Source: Verrucomicrobiota bacterium
Lineage (GTDB): Bacteria; Verrucomicrobiota; Verrucomicrobiia; Limisphaerales; JACRJZ01
Reading direction: 5' to 3'
Length of the DNA: 35,605 nucleotides
Assembly: GCA_016219875.1 (NCBI GenBank)
Contig: JACRJZ010000009.1
Location: forward strand, 1 to 35,605
Positions 20,409-28,797 of the stretch are shown here, piece after piece (position 1 is the stretch's first letter; each line of letters opens with the position of its first letter). Made by a program: the position numbers and the translations under genes. The notes below the pieces were generated by a model. That model made no database searches, was not told the DNA's origin, and saw nothing but the letters and a program-made list of their open reading frames with translations.

Positions 20409-22028
20409 ATGAAGTATCGTGGAAACAGCACAATGGCTGCAGCGTTCATTCTTTTGACTGCACTCGCTTCGAGTGGCAGACCCTTGCCGGCCGCGGAGGG
20501 CATCGTAGTCGGGAGTGCCGTTCGTCCGAAGTCCGGCAGCGTTGTGCTTCAAACTGACTTCGGGGAACCCGCCGAACGCGCCCGATGGTCGAAAGCACGC
20601 GAGGCGCGGTGGGGGAACGAGGGGCCGGGCGGCAGTACTGCGCTGTGCGTAGCCATACCGCCAACGGTGAAAACCCCCAGCGCGATGATTCGGCGGCCAT
20701 TCGACGTGGCGGCTTATCGCGGGATGCAACTCCAGTTCACGTGTCAGGCCAAGGCGGACCGCGTGAGCCAGCCGCCCGAAACCTACAACGGCGTGAAGTT
20801 CATGCTGCACTTCAAGTCGCCCTCGCTTGGCCCGCAGTGGCACAACGTCAACGGTGTCCACGGCACGTTCGACTGGAAAGAGCTTTCGTTCATCACGGCC
20901 ATTCCTGAGGATGCCGAGTCGGGCGAACTGGACTTGGGCTTGCAGAACTCGAACGGCACGGTGTGGTTCGACGACGTTACGGTCGTCGTGGCGCGCGGTG
21001 CGCCGCCACAGCGCCCCGCCCCGAGCGCCAACCCGCCGCCGCCATTCAAAGGCCACACCCTGCCCCGGCTCCGTGGGGTGATGTCCCCGAACGCGTTTCG
21101 CGACGAGGACCTGCGTGTGCTCGGCCAGGATTGGGGCGCGAACCTCATCCGCTGGCAGATCACCCGCAATTGGGGCAAGCCCAACACGGACCTGGACCTC
21201 GCCGAGTATGATCGTTGGATCGAGAGCGAGCTGGCCGACTTCGACCGAGCCCTGGCGGCGTGCAGCCGTTATGGCATCAAAGCCGTGGTGGACCTTCACT
21301 CCCCCCCCGGCGGACGCTACGCGGACAACAGCGTGCGGATGTTTCACGAGGCGGTTTACCAGGCGCATTTCGTGAAGGTCTGGGAGAAGATCGCCCGCCG
21401 CTTCAAAGGCCATTCCGCGATCTGGGGTTACGATCTCGTCAACGAACCCGTGCAAGGCAAGCCCTCACCCGCGGGCGTGGCCGACTGGCTGGGCACCCAG
21501 GTGAAGGCGGCCAAAGCCATCCGCGCCCTCGATCCCGAGACCCCGATTATCATCGAGGCCGAGGATTGGGATTCGCCGACCGGCTTTCGCTACCTTGAAC
21601 CGGTGGATGTGGCGCGGGTCATTTACCAAGTCCACCTGTATTGGCCGCACAGCTTCACGCACCAGGGCGTGTCCGGCGCACGGACCGGTGTGACGTATCC
21701 GGGCACGATCCAGGGCCGGCCGTGCGACCGGGAGGCGTTGCGGCGATTTCTGCAGCCCGTGCGCGAGTTTCAACTCGCCTACAACGCCCACATCTACTGC
21801 GGCGAGTTCAGCGCCATTCGCTGGGCACCCGGCGCTGCCCGATACCTGAAGGACTGCATCGATCTGTTCGAAGAATACGGCTGGGACTGGTCGTATCATG
21901 CCTACCGCGAATGGGACGGCTGGAGTGTCGAACACAACTCCGATCCGAACGATCACCAACCCACCGCCAAACCCACCGACCGGAAAAAGCTGCTGCTGGA
22001 GCGGTTCGCGAAAAACCAAAAGCCCTAA
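20409..22028 (+). CDS. Secreted GH5 (cellulase-like) glycoside hydrolase with N-terminal beta domain
   Basis: The start at 20409 (MKYRGNSTMAAAFILLTALAS) gives a signal peptide; ATG at 20433 is an alternative. Neither has a clear ribosome site. The 539-residue protein has a beta-sandwich, carbohydrate-binding-like domain (about 40-195; WFDDVTVVV at its end), a Pro-rich linker (about 199-214) and a GH5-type (beta/alpha)8 barrel. Catalytic residues are readable: the acid/base Glu346 in GYDLVNEP and the nucleophile Glu466 in IYCGEFSAIR, with VDLHSPPGG and VIYQVHLYWPHSFTHQG on strands between. It probably cleaves beta-glucan or related polysaccharide outside the cytoplasm. It is the first of a set of exported proteins at 20.4-26 kb. 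Confidence 0.92.
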   Translation: MKYRGNSTMAAAFILLTALASSGRPLPAAEGIVVGSAVRPKSGSVVLQTDFGEPAERARWSKAREARWGNEGPGGSTALCVAIPPTVKTPSAMIRRPFDVAAYRGMQLQFTCQAKADRVSQPPETYNGVKFMLHFKSPSLGPQWHNVNGVHGTFDWKELSFITAIPEDAESGELDLGLQNSNGTVWFDDVTVVVARGAPPQRPAPSANPPPPFKGHTLPRLRGVMSPNAFRDEDLRVLGQDWGANLIRWQITRNWGKPNTDLDLAEYDRWIESELADFDRALAACSRYGIKAVVDLHSPPGGRYADNSVRMFHEAVYQAHFVKVWEKIARRFKGHSAIWGYDLVNEPVQGKPSPAGVADWLGTQVKAAKAIRALDPETPIIIEAEDWDSPTGFRYLEPVDVARVIYQVHLYWPHSFTHQGVSGARTGVTYPGTIQGRPCDREALRRFLQPVREFQLAYNAHIYCGEFSAIRWAPGAARYLKDCIDLFEEYGWDWSYHAYREWDGWSVEHNSDPNDHQPTAKPTDRKKLLLERFAKNQKP

Positions 22029-22130
22029 ACAGGCGAAGCGGCCGTCTTCCAAGGTCCGCGGGCGCCGCCAGCGCGGCAGCGGTCGTGGCGATACAGAGGA
22101 GCAGAACAGCAAAGATGTGACTCGGTGCTA

Positions 22131-22991
22131 TCAGAGGCGCGTCTCCAGCCACTCGCGATTGCGCACCGCGGAGTCAAAGGGGTTGCGGTCTTCGGGTTCG
22201 TCTTCCCACGAATACCAACCGGTGTAGCCGATGTCGCGAAGCGCCGTCAGACCGCCGGCCACGTTCACGATGCCTTCGCCAAGGAGGCACGTTTCGTGCG
22301 CGCCGGCGGCCTTCACGTCTTTGATGTGCGTGTGGCGGGCGAACTTCCCCGCGGCGCGGATTTGTTCCGGTACGTTGGCCGCCTGGGTGCCGAACCAGCC
22401 GGTATCGACGCAGAGACCCAGCCAATCGTTCCCGCCGCCCACTTTGGCCAATGCCTCGGCGGCGGTCTTTTCCGGGTGGTTCTCAATGTTGAAGCCGATG
22501 CCGAACTCCTGGCAAAGCGCCGTGGCTTGTTCGGGCGTCTGGCCGCGCAATCCGCCGTCAATGTGCGGGATGCCCAGCCACTGACAGATTTGCAGCGTCT
22601 CGCGCCGCAAGCTGCCCGCATAGGCGATGGGCCGCAGGCCGTGGTCGGCCAGGATGCGCTTCCAACTGGCCGCCTGGTCGCGATTCAACGATTCCGGCGC
22701 GGCGTGGGCCTCCCAGATTTCCACGGCGGAGAATCCGACGGCGGCGATGTCGCGGCAGATAGCAGTCCAGGCCGCTTCGTCGGTCAGGGCCACGGTTTTC
22801 TGGTGCTGTTCGCCCCAATGCTTCAGCTCGAACCGATAGTTGGTGAAGCGGGCGACGAGGTTGGCGGTGTTGAAGGCAATGCGTTTTCGGGCGGCGCTGC
22901 GTGACGTGGAGACGCAACCGGTTTGGGTGAGCCACACCCCGGTCGTGGCAAGAGCGGCGTGGATGAATTGGCGGCGATTGATTTCGTTCAT
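22131..22991 (-). CDS. Exported sugar phosphate isomerase/epimerase-like TIM-barrel protein
   Basis: The 286-residue protein opens with a twin-arginine-type signal, MNEINRRQFIHAALATTG, followed by a lipobox-like TQTGC. The mature part is an AP-endonuclease-2/xylose-isomerase-like barrel: AVGFSAVEIWEAH, DHGLRPIAYAG, GFNIENHPEKTAAEAL, GLCVDTGWFG, ARHTHIKDVKAAG and GYTGWYSWEDEPED. These carry the His/Glu/Asp metal-binding residues typical of this superfamily. The substrate cannot be told from sequence. It is convergent with the GH5 gene. Tat-exported members of this superfamily are frequent in Verrucomicrobiota and Planctomycetota, where they act on sugars or keto-sugars. Confidence 0.88.
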   Translation of the reverse strand: MNEINRRQFIHAALATTGVWLTQTGCVSTSRSAARKRIAFNTANLVARFTNYRFELKHWGEQHQKTVALTDEAAWTAICRDIAAVGFSAVEIWEAHAAPESLNRDQAASWKRILADHGLRPIAYAGSLRRETLQICQWLGIPHIDGGLRGQTPEQATALCQEFGIGFNIENHPEKTAAEALAKVGGGNDWLGLCVDTGWFGTQAANVPEQIRAAGKFARHTHIKDVKAAGAHETCLLGEGIVNVAGGLTALRDIGYTGWYSWEDEPEDRNPFDSAVRNREWLETRL

Positions 22992-23202
22992 GACTGTAGT
23001 TCGGTTCGGGTTTGGTGCGGTTTTTGCCGCCCTTCAGCGCACCGCGGAATCGCGTGCTTGGCGGTCCTCTGCGTCTTTTGCCAATCGCAAATCGAGGGAA
23101 CCGCTGGCTTCGGCCGCCGGGCGCCTGTCAGCGGGAATGTCTGGTTGCCTTCCAGTCGCGTGGCGGCGTGGGGCAGCAACGGACGGTCCTGCACGCATCG
23201 TC

Positions 23203-24255
23203 TCATTGTGGCGGCTTGGACTCGATCGCGTAATCGTGCCGCCAGACGGCGTTGGTGAGGACCTGGTTGCCACAGTCCCAATGCCAAACATAAAGGGCCT
23301 GTCGCGCGGGGGCGTAGATGAGGCCGCTGGGCTGGACCGGCGCCGGCTCCAACACCGGTGTCCAATTCGCGCCGTGATCGGAGGAGACCTTGATGCCTTT
23401 GCCGGCGACGGCGGCCAGTCTGCCGTCGGGCAATTCGATGATCATGGAGCCTTTGATCGCGCCCGGGCCGCACATTTGAATCCACGTCTGACCCTGGTTG
23501 GTGCTGCGAATGACTCCGCGGTCGTACATCAACATCCAGTAGATCGATCCGTCCGACGCGCTCAGGGGCGCGCCATTGGCCTCCAAAGGAGTGGCCTGGC
23601 TCCAAGTGGCGCCGCCGTCGGCAGTCCGATAGACACCGCCCGTGCCTTTGCCCCAGCCCGAGGCATTGACCAGATACGTGGACGTGTCGATGAGCAGGGG
23701 GTTGGACGAGAATTTCGTTCCTTCGGGCAGCGTTGCGCCGATGTTCGTCCAGTTCGCCCCGTCGTCCACAGATTTCCACACGGTGCGGGATTGCTCGTGT
23801 CCTCCAGCCAGCAAGGTCCGGCGCCGCGGGTCGGCGAATTCCACGCTCACGTAGTCGTTGTGCCTGATGTGGCCCAGGTGTCGAAACGTTTGCCCGCCAT
23901 TGGTCGTTTGATACACGCCGGAGCTGTTGTAGATGCCGCTCTCCCAGAAAACATCGGCGTGGGCCGGGTCGTAGAGAATCCGCGAGGGCCGATTGACGAT
24001 GGCGTCGGAACCAGCGCCTTGCCCCAGCGGCGTCCAAGTGAGGCCGCCGTCGGTGGTTTGCCAGAGCCCGCGTTGGGCAATGCCAGCAATGATCTTGTCC
24101 TGCCTGGGAACGACCGAAAGCAGACACAAGTTCCCGCACTCCGACGGCAGGCCCGCGAGGTTCCCGGTCACGTTCACCCATTGGGCCGAGAGCGAAAGGC
24201 AGAAGCCCAACAGGATCGCCGAAACAAGAAGGCGGCTGATGAGGCGCTGATTCAT
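23203..24255 (-). CDS. Secreted BNR/sortilin-like beta-propeller protein
   Basis: The start at 24255 (MNQRLISRLLVSAILLGFCLSLSA) gives a signal peptide. The 350-residue mature product is built of repeats of the type TTDGGLTWTPL, TTNGGQTFRHL, SVDDGANWTNIG, TADGGATWSQAT, STNQGQTWIQM and SSDHGANWTPV. These are Asp-box/BNR units spaced about 45-60 residues apart, as in sialidase- or Vps10-like beta-propellers. No catalytic residues of a known glycosidase are recognised, so it may be a binding or photosystem-stability-factor-like propeller rather than an enzyme. It is divergent from the gene beginning at 24418. Confidence 0.88.
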   Translation of the reverse strand: MNQRLISRLLVSAILLGFCLSLSAQWVNVTGNLAGLPSECGNLCLLSVVPRQDKIIAGIAQRGLWQTTDGGLTWTPLGQGAGSDAIVNRPSRILYDPAHADVFWESGIYNSSGVYQTTNGGQTFRHLGHIRHNDYVSVEFADPRRRTLLAGGHEQSRTVWKSVDDGANWTNIGATLPEGTKFSSNPLLIDTSTYLVNASGWGKGTGGVYRTADGGATWSQATPLEANGAPLSASDGSIYWMLMYDRGVIRSTNQGQTWIQMCGPGAIKGSMIIELPDGRLAAVAGKGIKVSSDHGANWTPVLEPAPVQPSGLIYAPARQALYVWHWDCGNQVLTNAVWRHDYAIESKPPQ

Positions 24256-24417
24256 AAACACCCGGCGATGCTCCTCCCGGCATCTCCTCTCGTCAATCGT
24301 TGGATGTGACGTCGACTGTCGGCCTCGCCGACGTAACAACCTGGAAACGTCTCAACACAGTGCGATGCGGTTGCGGCTCGCTTTCATGAGATTTCGGACG
24401 TAGGAATTGCCGCCACG

Positions 24418-26979
24418 ATGAAGATCAGGCCATCATTCAAGCGTTTGGCAAGCACGCTGACAACGGCGCTGGCAGTTGCAATTCACCTCATGCAGCCCGC
24501 CGCAGGTGCCGACCCGCCGGCGCTCGCGTTGCGGCCTGAAGTCGCGGACGAACAACTGCCGCGCAATCCGCGGTCCAGTAACATCAAGGAATGGGAACGG
24601 GCGAACCCAACGAATCTTGTCCGCTTGAACGGGAAATCTTTCTGTGACGACGCCGGGCCGTTCCTCGGCTTGGGCGTGTCTTACTTTCAGGCGCTGCGTC
24701 ACGCGAAACATGATCGCGCGCGATTGGACCGTAACCTGGCGCTGTTCGCGGCTAAAGGGTTCAACTATGTGCGCATCCTCAGCATGGTAAGCTGGGATGG
24801 ACTCGAAATTGCCCCGGTGGCGTTTACCAATCGGGCCGGTCGTGTGATCCCGGCCTGGCCGGATTACTGGCAACAGTTTCGGGAACTGCTTGATCTGGCC
24901 GCTCTGCACGGGCTGCGCGCCGAGGTGACGGTCTTCGCCGACGCACAATACGTGATGCCATCCAAAGCAGCCCGGCTAGCGCACCTCGACGGAATCCTGG
25001 CGAACATCGCCAGCCGCAAGCACCAGATTCTGCACCTCGAAGTGGCCAACGAGGCCTGGCAAAATGGCTTCTCCGGAGCGCAAGGCATTGCGGACCTGCG
25101 CGCGTTCACGCAGTACCTGGCCGATCGCACGCACGTGTTAGTGGCCACCACGTCGAATGACGACACGAGCAACGAGGGCATCATGGCGCTCTATCGCGGC
25201 AGCGCGGCGGATCTGGCTACGGTTCACTTCAGCCGGGACACCCGGACGATCGAGGGCGGCTGGCTGCCGGTGCGCGACACGTACCGCGCGGGAAATCTGC
25301 CGGGGGTGCCGCCCGTGTCCAGCAACGAGCCGATCGGCCCGGGTTCCTCAGTCAGTTCAGAGAGCGACCCGATCAAGCTGTGCGCGGCGGCGGTGTTTGC
25401 CTACCTCGCGAACCTGCCGGCCTATGTTTACCACTCGCGGGCTGGTGTGTATGGATTTGTGAAATGCTGTCCGCCCGCAGGTGGCGAAGATCGTTTCGAG
25501 GACTCGGCCGGAATCAGCGCCTATCAGCACCTGCCCCGGATCCTGCCGCCCGACTTGGCCAGTTGGACGCGCCATGACGGGCTCGAACCCCGCGCACCCT
25601 TCACCGTGTTCTGCGACGGTCGGCCCAACCAGTACTGGCCGAATGTGGGTCGCGCGACGAACGGCTGTCACCGCAACATTGGCAGCGTCAAAGGCAGAGA
25701 GTTCGTGTGCCTTCCCATGGGCATTTTGGCCGGCGGCGTGACGCTCGAGGCACGGCGTCCACTTCAATTCCAAGTCATCCATCCGTTGACCGGCGTGGTG
25801 GTTTCCAACCTGACCTTGAACGGCGGAGCCCGGTTCACGCTGCCGCAGGGGCCGGGCGCCTACCTTCTCAGAGGATCGTTTTCAGCGCGTTCACGCGGCG
25901 CGGCGCAAGTTGACGAGACGCGCCCGAAACGCTTTCCGCATCGCATCTGGGCCGCGAGCGATTTCGAAGCGCGCGCGCCGGACTATGGCTGGTTTGGCCT
26001 GCCCGAAACCAACAACATCCCACGCTATCCTGGCAACGCGACGGCGCTGGGTGTGGGAGCGCGGCCCCATCAAAACGTCAGGGCCCTCATGACGGGCATC
26101 AACCCGGCGCCTAGCCCGCGCATGGGCAAGGAAGTCATGGCTGAGAAGAAGGTCAAGCTGAGCTACATGGTTGGCACCATGATCGAAGTTCCGCACGGCG
26201 CCCTCACCGCGGACGAAATCGCGCAGACGGCGGAGTTCTTCAGTTTCGGCACCAACGACCTCACCCAGACCTGCCTGGGCATGAGCCGCGACGACTCCGG
26301 CAGCTTCCTGCTGCCCTACACCGAGGCCGAGATTGTGAAGGAACACCCGTCAACTCCTGGCGTGACGCCACTGCGCCACAACACTAGTATCAAGACCGCT
26401 CTGGGAAACCGAAGCGGTTTTTTACTACGACGCCCGATGCCGATTGCTCTCGATGGCGAACAATGGATGGCCGTTCTCGAACGGCTCGCCAAGTCTTTGC
26501 CTTCCGAAGGACCACCCCTGCGGCTCTGCTTGATCGGTTCAGCCGCCTGCCTCTTCGGTGGGATGGACGGACGCACTTCGATGGACTTGGACATCTGGAA
26601 GCCCGCCAGTGATTACGACCGCCTGGAACTCAAGCTCGCAGCCGAAAAGGCGGGCCTTCTGTTTGACCCCAAGACGACGCTGGAGCCGGACACACCGTAC
26701 CTTCAGTTGGTGGAACCGGGCTTGACCCAACTGGGCGAATTCGCCCCCGTGCTGGTGGAACGGCTGGGCCGCCTGTACATCTACCGCCCGCCCGCAGAAA
26801 ATCTGGTCGCAGCCAAACTCATCCGGGCGGAGCCGAAGGATTTGGGCGACGTCGCCTTTCTGATCAGCCGCCATCGCCTGGACTTGGACCGCATCCGGCA
26901 GATCATCGCTGGCTTTGATCAGCCGACGCGTGAGAAAGCCTCCGAGAACCTTGTTTTTTTGGAAGTGTTGAAACCATGA
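24418..26979 (+). CDS. Chimeric open frame: exported clan-A glycosidase-like protein running into PPDK debris and a nucleotidyltransferase
   Basis: One stop-free frame of 853 codons. Residues 1-30 form a signal peptide. Residues about 45-490 form a clan-A glycosidase-like barrel with a C-terminal beta domain; probable catalytic residues are Glu212 in EVANEAW and Glu304 in SSNEPIGPG. The family within clan A is not recognised. Residues about 491-572 ([38 protein letters not shown]) look like a piece of an unrelated protein. Residues 572-642 are a clear fragment of pyruvate phosphate dikinase. From Met674 the frame becomes a complete DUF6036-like nucleotidyltransferase. The true glycosidase gene probably ended near 25890 and lost its stop in a rearrangement; a terminator-like hairpin at 26395-26423 argues that the last part is a separate gene. 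Confidence 0.7.
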   Translation: MKIRPSFKRLASTLTTALAVAIHLMQPAAGADPPALALRPEVADEQLPRNPRSSNIKEWERANPTNLVRLNGKSFCDDAGPFLGLGVSYFQALRHAKHDRARLDRNLALFAAKGFNYVRILSMVSWDGLEIAPVAFTNRAGRVIPAWPDYWQQFRELLDLAALHGLRAEVTVFADAQYVMPSKAARLAHLDGILANIASRKHQILHLEVANEAWQNGFSGAQGIADLRAFTQYLADRTHVLVATTSNDDTSNEGIMALYRGSAADLATVHFSRDTRTIEGGWLPVRDTYRAGNLPGVPPVSSNEPIGPGSSVSSESDPIKLCAAAVFAYLANLPAYVYHSRAGVYGFVKCCPPAGGEDRFEDSAGISAYQHLPRILPPDLASWTRHDGLEPRAPFTVFCDGRPNQYWPNVGRATNGCHRNIGSVKGREFVCLPMGILAGGVTLEARRPLQFQVIHPLTGVVVSNLTLNGGARFTLPQGPGAYLLRGSFSARSRGAAQVDETRPKRFPHRIWAASDFEARAPDYGWFGLPETNNIPRYPGNATALGVGARPHQNVRALMTGINPAPSPRMGKEVMAEKKVKLSYMVGTMIEVPHGALTADEIAQTAEFFSFGTNDLTQTCLGMSRDDSGSFLLPYTEAEIVKEHPSTPGVTPLRHNTSIKTALGNRSGFLLRRPMPIALDGEQWMAVLERLAKSLPSEGPPLRLCLIGSAACLFGGMDGRTSMDLDIWKPASDYDRLELKLAAEKAGLLFDPKTTLEPDTPYLQLVEPGLTQLGEFAPVLVERLGRLYIYRPPAENLVAAKLIRAEPKDLGDVAFLISRHRLDLDRIRQIIAGFDQPTREKASENLVFLEVLKP
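26128..26346 (+). pseudogene. Internal fragment of pyruvate phosphate dikinase (PPDK)
   Basis: About 70 residues match the C-terminal PEP-binding barrel of [36 protein letters not shown] and [12 protein letters not shown]. The metal/substrate residues Glu (in MIEVP) and Asn (in GTNDLTQ) are kept, but the rest of the roughly 900-residue enzyme, including the catalytic Cys region, is missing. It is in frame with the glycosidase-like sequence before it and cannot be functional as PPDK. Confidence 0.85.
26395..26423 (+). terminator. Intrinsic terminator-like hairpin with T-run
   Basis: ACCGCT (26395-26400) can pair with AGCGGT (26413-26418), or more tightly AAACCG with CGGTTT, directly followed by a run of Ts (26418-26423). 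It lies after the PPDK fragment and just before the nucleotidyltransferase start, so it may insulate that gene pair from read-through. Confidence 0.45.
26437..26979 (+). CDS. DUF6036-like nucleotidyltransferase
   Basis: The start at 26437 ([13 protein letters not shown]) gives 180 residues. The nucleotidyltransferase signature is readable: [11 protein letters not shown] followed by RTSMDLDIW, i.e. GS then DLD, as in AbiEii/DUF6036-type proteins. Then come YLQLVEPG, a [19 protein letters not shown] block and a [16 protein letters not shown] helix. No good ribosome site is seen before 26437, and Met at 26467 is an alternative. Its stop overlaps the start of the next small gene (ATGA). This layout, a nucleotidyltransferase coupled to a small helical protein, resembles toxin-antitoxin modules, but a toxic or defensive role is an inference. 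The frame is also open far upstream (see the chimeric frame starting at 24418). Confidence 0.75.
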   Translation: MPIALDGEQWMAVLERLAKSLPSEGPPLRLCLIGSAACLFGGMDGRTSMDLDIWKPASDYDRLELKLAAEKAGLLFDPKTTLEPDTPYLQLVEPGLTQLGEFAPVLVERLGRLYIYRPPAENLVAAKLIRAEPKDLGDVAFLISRHRLDLDRIRQIIAGFDQPTREKASENLVFLEVLKP

Positions 26980-27236
26980 GCATGACCCCGCGCGATGAAG
27001 AACTCGTGGCCCGCACCCTCCTCGCTGATCCGGCGCTGGTAAACCGCTATTGGAAGGAGCAGCGATGGGCGGAACTGGCTGCGTTGGTGCGTTACGCGCG
27101 CCGGGATGTGCCCGCAGCGTTGGCCCAAACGGATCCCGCGCTTTACCGCCAGCTACGAAACCAGATCACCCGGTTCTTCCTCCTAGGGGGCGATGTGTTT
27201 TCGGTGGAGGCCTTGGAGAGGAAGGCTGGCCTCTGA
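26976..27236 (+). CDS. Small helical partner of the nucleotidyltransferase
   Basis: The 86-residue protein ([20 protein letters not shown]...) overlaps the upstream gene by four bases (ATGA), indicating translational coupling. It is predicted all helical and moderately charged, with motifs [21 protein letters not shown] and [15 protein letters not shown]. No DNA-binding motif is obvious. It is probably the partner subunit of the nucleotidyltransferase, possibly its antitoxin or an adaptor; this role is inferred from gene order only. Confidence 0.72.
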   Translation: MSMTPRDEELVARTLLADPALVNRYWKEQRWAELAALVRYARRDVPAALAQTDPALYRQLRNQITRFFLLGGDVFSVEALERKAGL

Positions 27237-27253
27237 TTGTCCCAGGCGACCGC

Positions 27254-27352
27254 CATCCAGGCATAGCATATACCGAGAATTCCGAGATGCAGGTCCGTGC
27301 TGTGTTCGAAGCGGCGGCGGAAGTGCAGAACGAGATTGTGAAGAAGAAGCCC
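27254..27352 (+). pseudogene. Second fragment of pyruvate phosphate dikinase
   Basis: In one frame this short stretch reads HPGIAYTENSEMQVRAVFEA followed by AAEVQNE. It matches the PPDK segment around LGITYPEIxEMQxRAIFEAA, which in the intact enzyme lies before the part found at 26128-26346. So two PPDK pieces in the same orientation but inverted order flank the nucleotidyltransferase pair. It has no start signal and runs into the 3' end of the convergent aminotransferase gene. Confidence 0.7.
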
Positions 27353-27382
27353 CGGCGGACGGCTATGATTCGCCGCCACCGA

Positions 27383-28714
27383 TCAGCCCGTCCGTAACAT
27401 CTCCACCAGCACACCACCCAATCGCTTCACGCCTTCTTCAATTCGTTCCGGTGTGGCGTTGGAGAAGTTCAGCCGGAGCGTGTTCCGACCCTGGCCGTCC
27501 AGGTGGAAATCATCGCCGGGCACGAACGCCACGTTCCGCGCGAGGGCGCGCTTCAGCAAGAAACCGATTTCAATGTGCGGGGGCAGGGTCACGAGCAGGA
27601 ACATGCCGCCGTCGGGACGGGTCCAGGTGGTTCCATCCGGAAAATGCGCGGCTAAAGCGGACAACATGGTGTCGCGCCGCAGGCCATACGCTTCGCGCAG
27701 CCGCGGAATCTGGCGTTCGAGCACACCGTTGCGAATGAGTTCGAGGATGACATGCTGGCAGAGCGTGCTGGTGTGGAGATCGGCGGCTTGCTTCGCCTGG
27801 ACCAACTTGTCGATCACCTCCGCCGGCGCAATCACCCAGCCGACGCGCAAGCCCGGGATCAGCACCTTGGAGAATGTTCCGAGGTGAATGACACAGGTTT
27901 CGAGTTCGCCGCCCGCGCCGTTGGCCGCATCCAACTCCAGCAGATGGGGCAGGGGATCGCCGCTGTAACGGAGTTCGCCATAGGGGTTGTCCTCGATGAT
28001 GATCGTCTGGGGCTTGTGCGACGTTGTAGCGCGCTTTCCAGTCGCCAGTAGCTTGGAACACGGGACAGGAATGTCCCCTGAACCCGCAGACAAGAATGTC
28101 TGCGCTACATCGCTTGGCACCAGACGACGCCCGTTGATGCATTCGAGCAACTGCCGCCTGCGCGGCAGACTGAGCGTGATGCCTTGCGGGTTTTGGAAAT
28201 TAGGCACGAGATAGATCAGCTTGGCGCCCGCTCTCAGTAACGGCGACAGCGCGTCCACGCATAGGCCGTCGGTATCCGAGGGCAACGGCACAAAGGCCGG
28301 CATCATGGGCCGCCACGCGGAGAGCATGGCGAGGTAAGTCGGGTTTTCGACAAGCACCCGGTCGCCAGCATTGAGGAAAACCTTGCCGATCAAATCCAGC
28401 GCCTGCTGCGAACCGGTGACGATCATCACGTTCTCCGGTCGAACCTGGAAATGCGCCCGGGAGAAACGCGCCGCGATCCAGTCGCGCAACTCCGCCACGC
28501 CTTCGGTTTCCCCGTATTGCAGCGCCTGTTCGCCGCGGCGTTGCAGCACGTTGGCGGCGGCTTGGGCGACTTCCGGCACGGGGAACAATTCAGGCGCGGG
28601 GATGCCGCCGGCGAACGAGATCATGCCCGGCTGGGCGGTGACCTTGAGCAGTTCGCGCACGGTGGAGCGGCGCATCTGCGTGGTGCGCTCGGCGAAGAGT
28701 GGCTGCCATTTCAT
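27383..28714 (-). CDS. PLP-dependent class I aminotransferase (2-aminoadipate aminotransferase-like)
   Basis: The 443-residue protein belongs to the fold-type I aminotransferases related to LysN/MocR C-terminal domains: MISFAGGIPAPELFP, LQYGETEGVAELRDWIA, TGSQQALDLIG, YLVPNFQNPQG, and the PLP-binding Lys283 in LGTFSKVLIPGLRVGW. The C-terminus carries PGDDF and NTLRLNFSN (the Arg that binds the substrate carboxylate). It transfers amino groups between an amino acid and a 2-oxo acid; the true substrate is not readable. Residues about 196-235 are an extra loop encoded by a palindromic repeat (28026-28108), placed just before the strand IIIEDNPYGEL that contacts PLP. It is divergent from a LysR gene that may regulate it. 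Confidence 0.93.
   Translation of the reverse strand: MKWQPLFAERTTQMRRSTVRELLKVTAQPGMISFAGGIPAPELFPVPEVAQAAANVLQRRGEQALQYGETEGVAELRDWIAARFSRAHFQVRPENVMIVTGSQQALDLIGKVFLNAGDRVLVENPTYLAMLSAWRPMMPAFVPLPSDTDGLCVDALSPLLRAGAKLIYLVPNFQNPQGITLSLPRRRQLLECINGRRLVPSDVAQTFLSAGSGDIPVPCSKLLATGKRATTSHKPQTIIIEDNPYGELRYSGDPLPHLLELDAANGAGGELETCVIHLGTFSKVLIPGLRVGWVIAPAEVIDKLVQAKQAADLHTSTLCQHVILELIRNGVLERQIPRLREAYGLRRDTMLSALAAHFPDGTTWTRPDGGMFLLVTLPPHIEIGFLLKRALARNVAFVPGDDFHLDGQGRNTLRLNFSNATPERIEEGVKRLGGVLVEMLRTG
28026..28108. repeat. In-frame GTAGCGC...GCGCTAC repeat inside the aminotransferase gene
   Basis: The 83-base element has ends GTAGCGC and GCGCTAC and two inner hairpins, GGGACAGGAATGTCCC and CAGACAAGAATGTCTG. 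In the aminotransferase frame it reads DVAQTFLSAGSGDIPVPC and on. It shares its termini with the elements at 12148-12299 and 31810-31956. Confidence 0.8.
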
Positions 28715-28797
28715 GGGAACACATTAACGGCTGACGAAGAGTCGTGGCCAATGCTTCTTTGTTCGCGCTGCCATCGCGTTCCGGTATGCTTCGGCGC

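Noticed and set aside
23203..24255. BNR protein as a sialidase
   Set aside because: The Asp-box repeats are present, but the arginine triad and other catalytic residues of sialidases are not recognisable.
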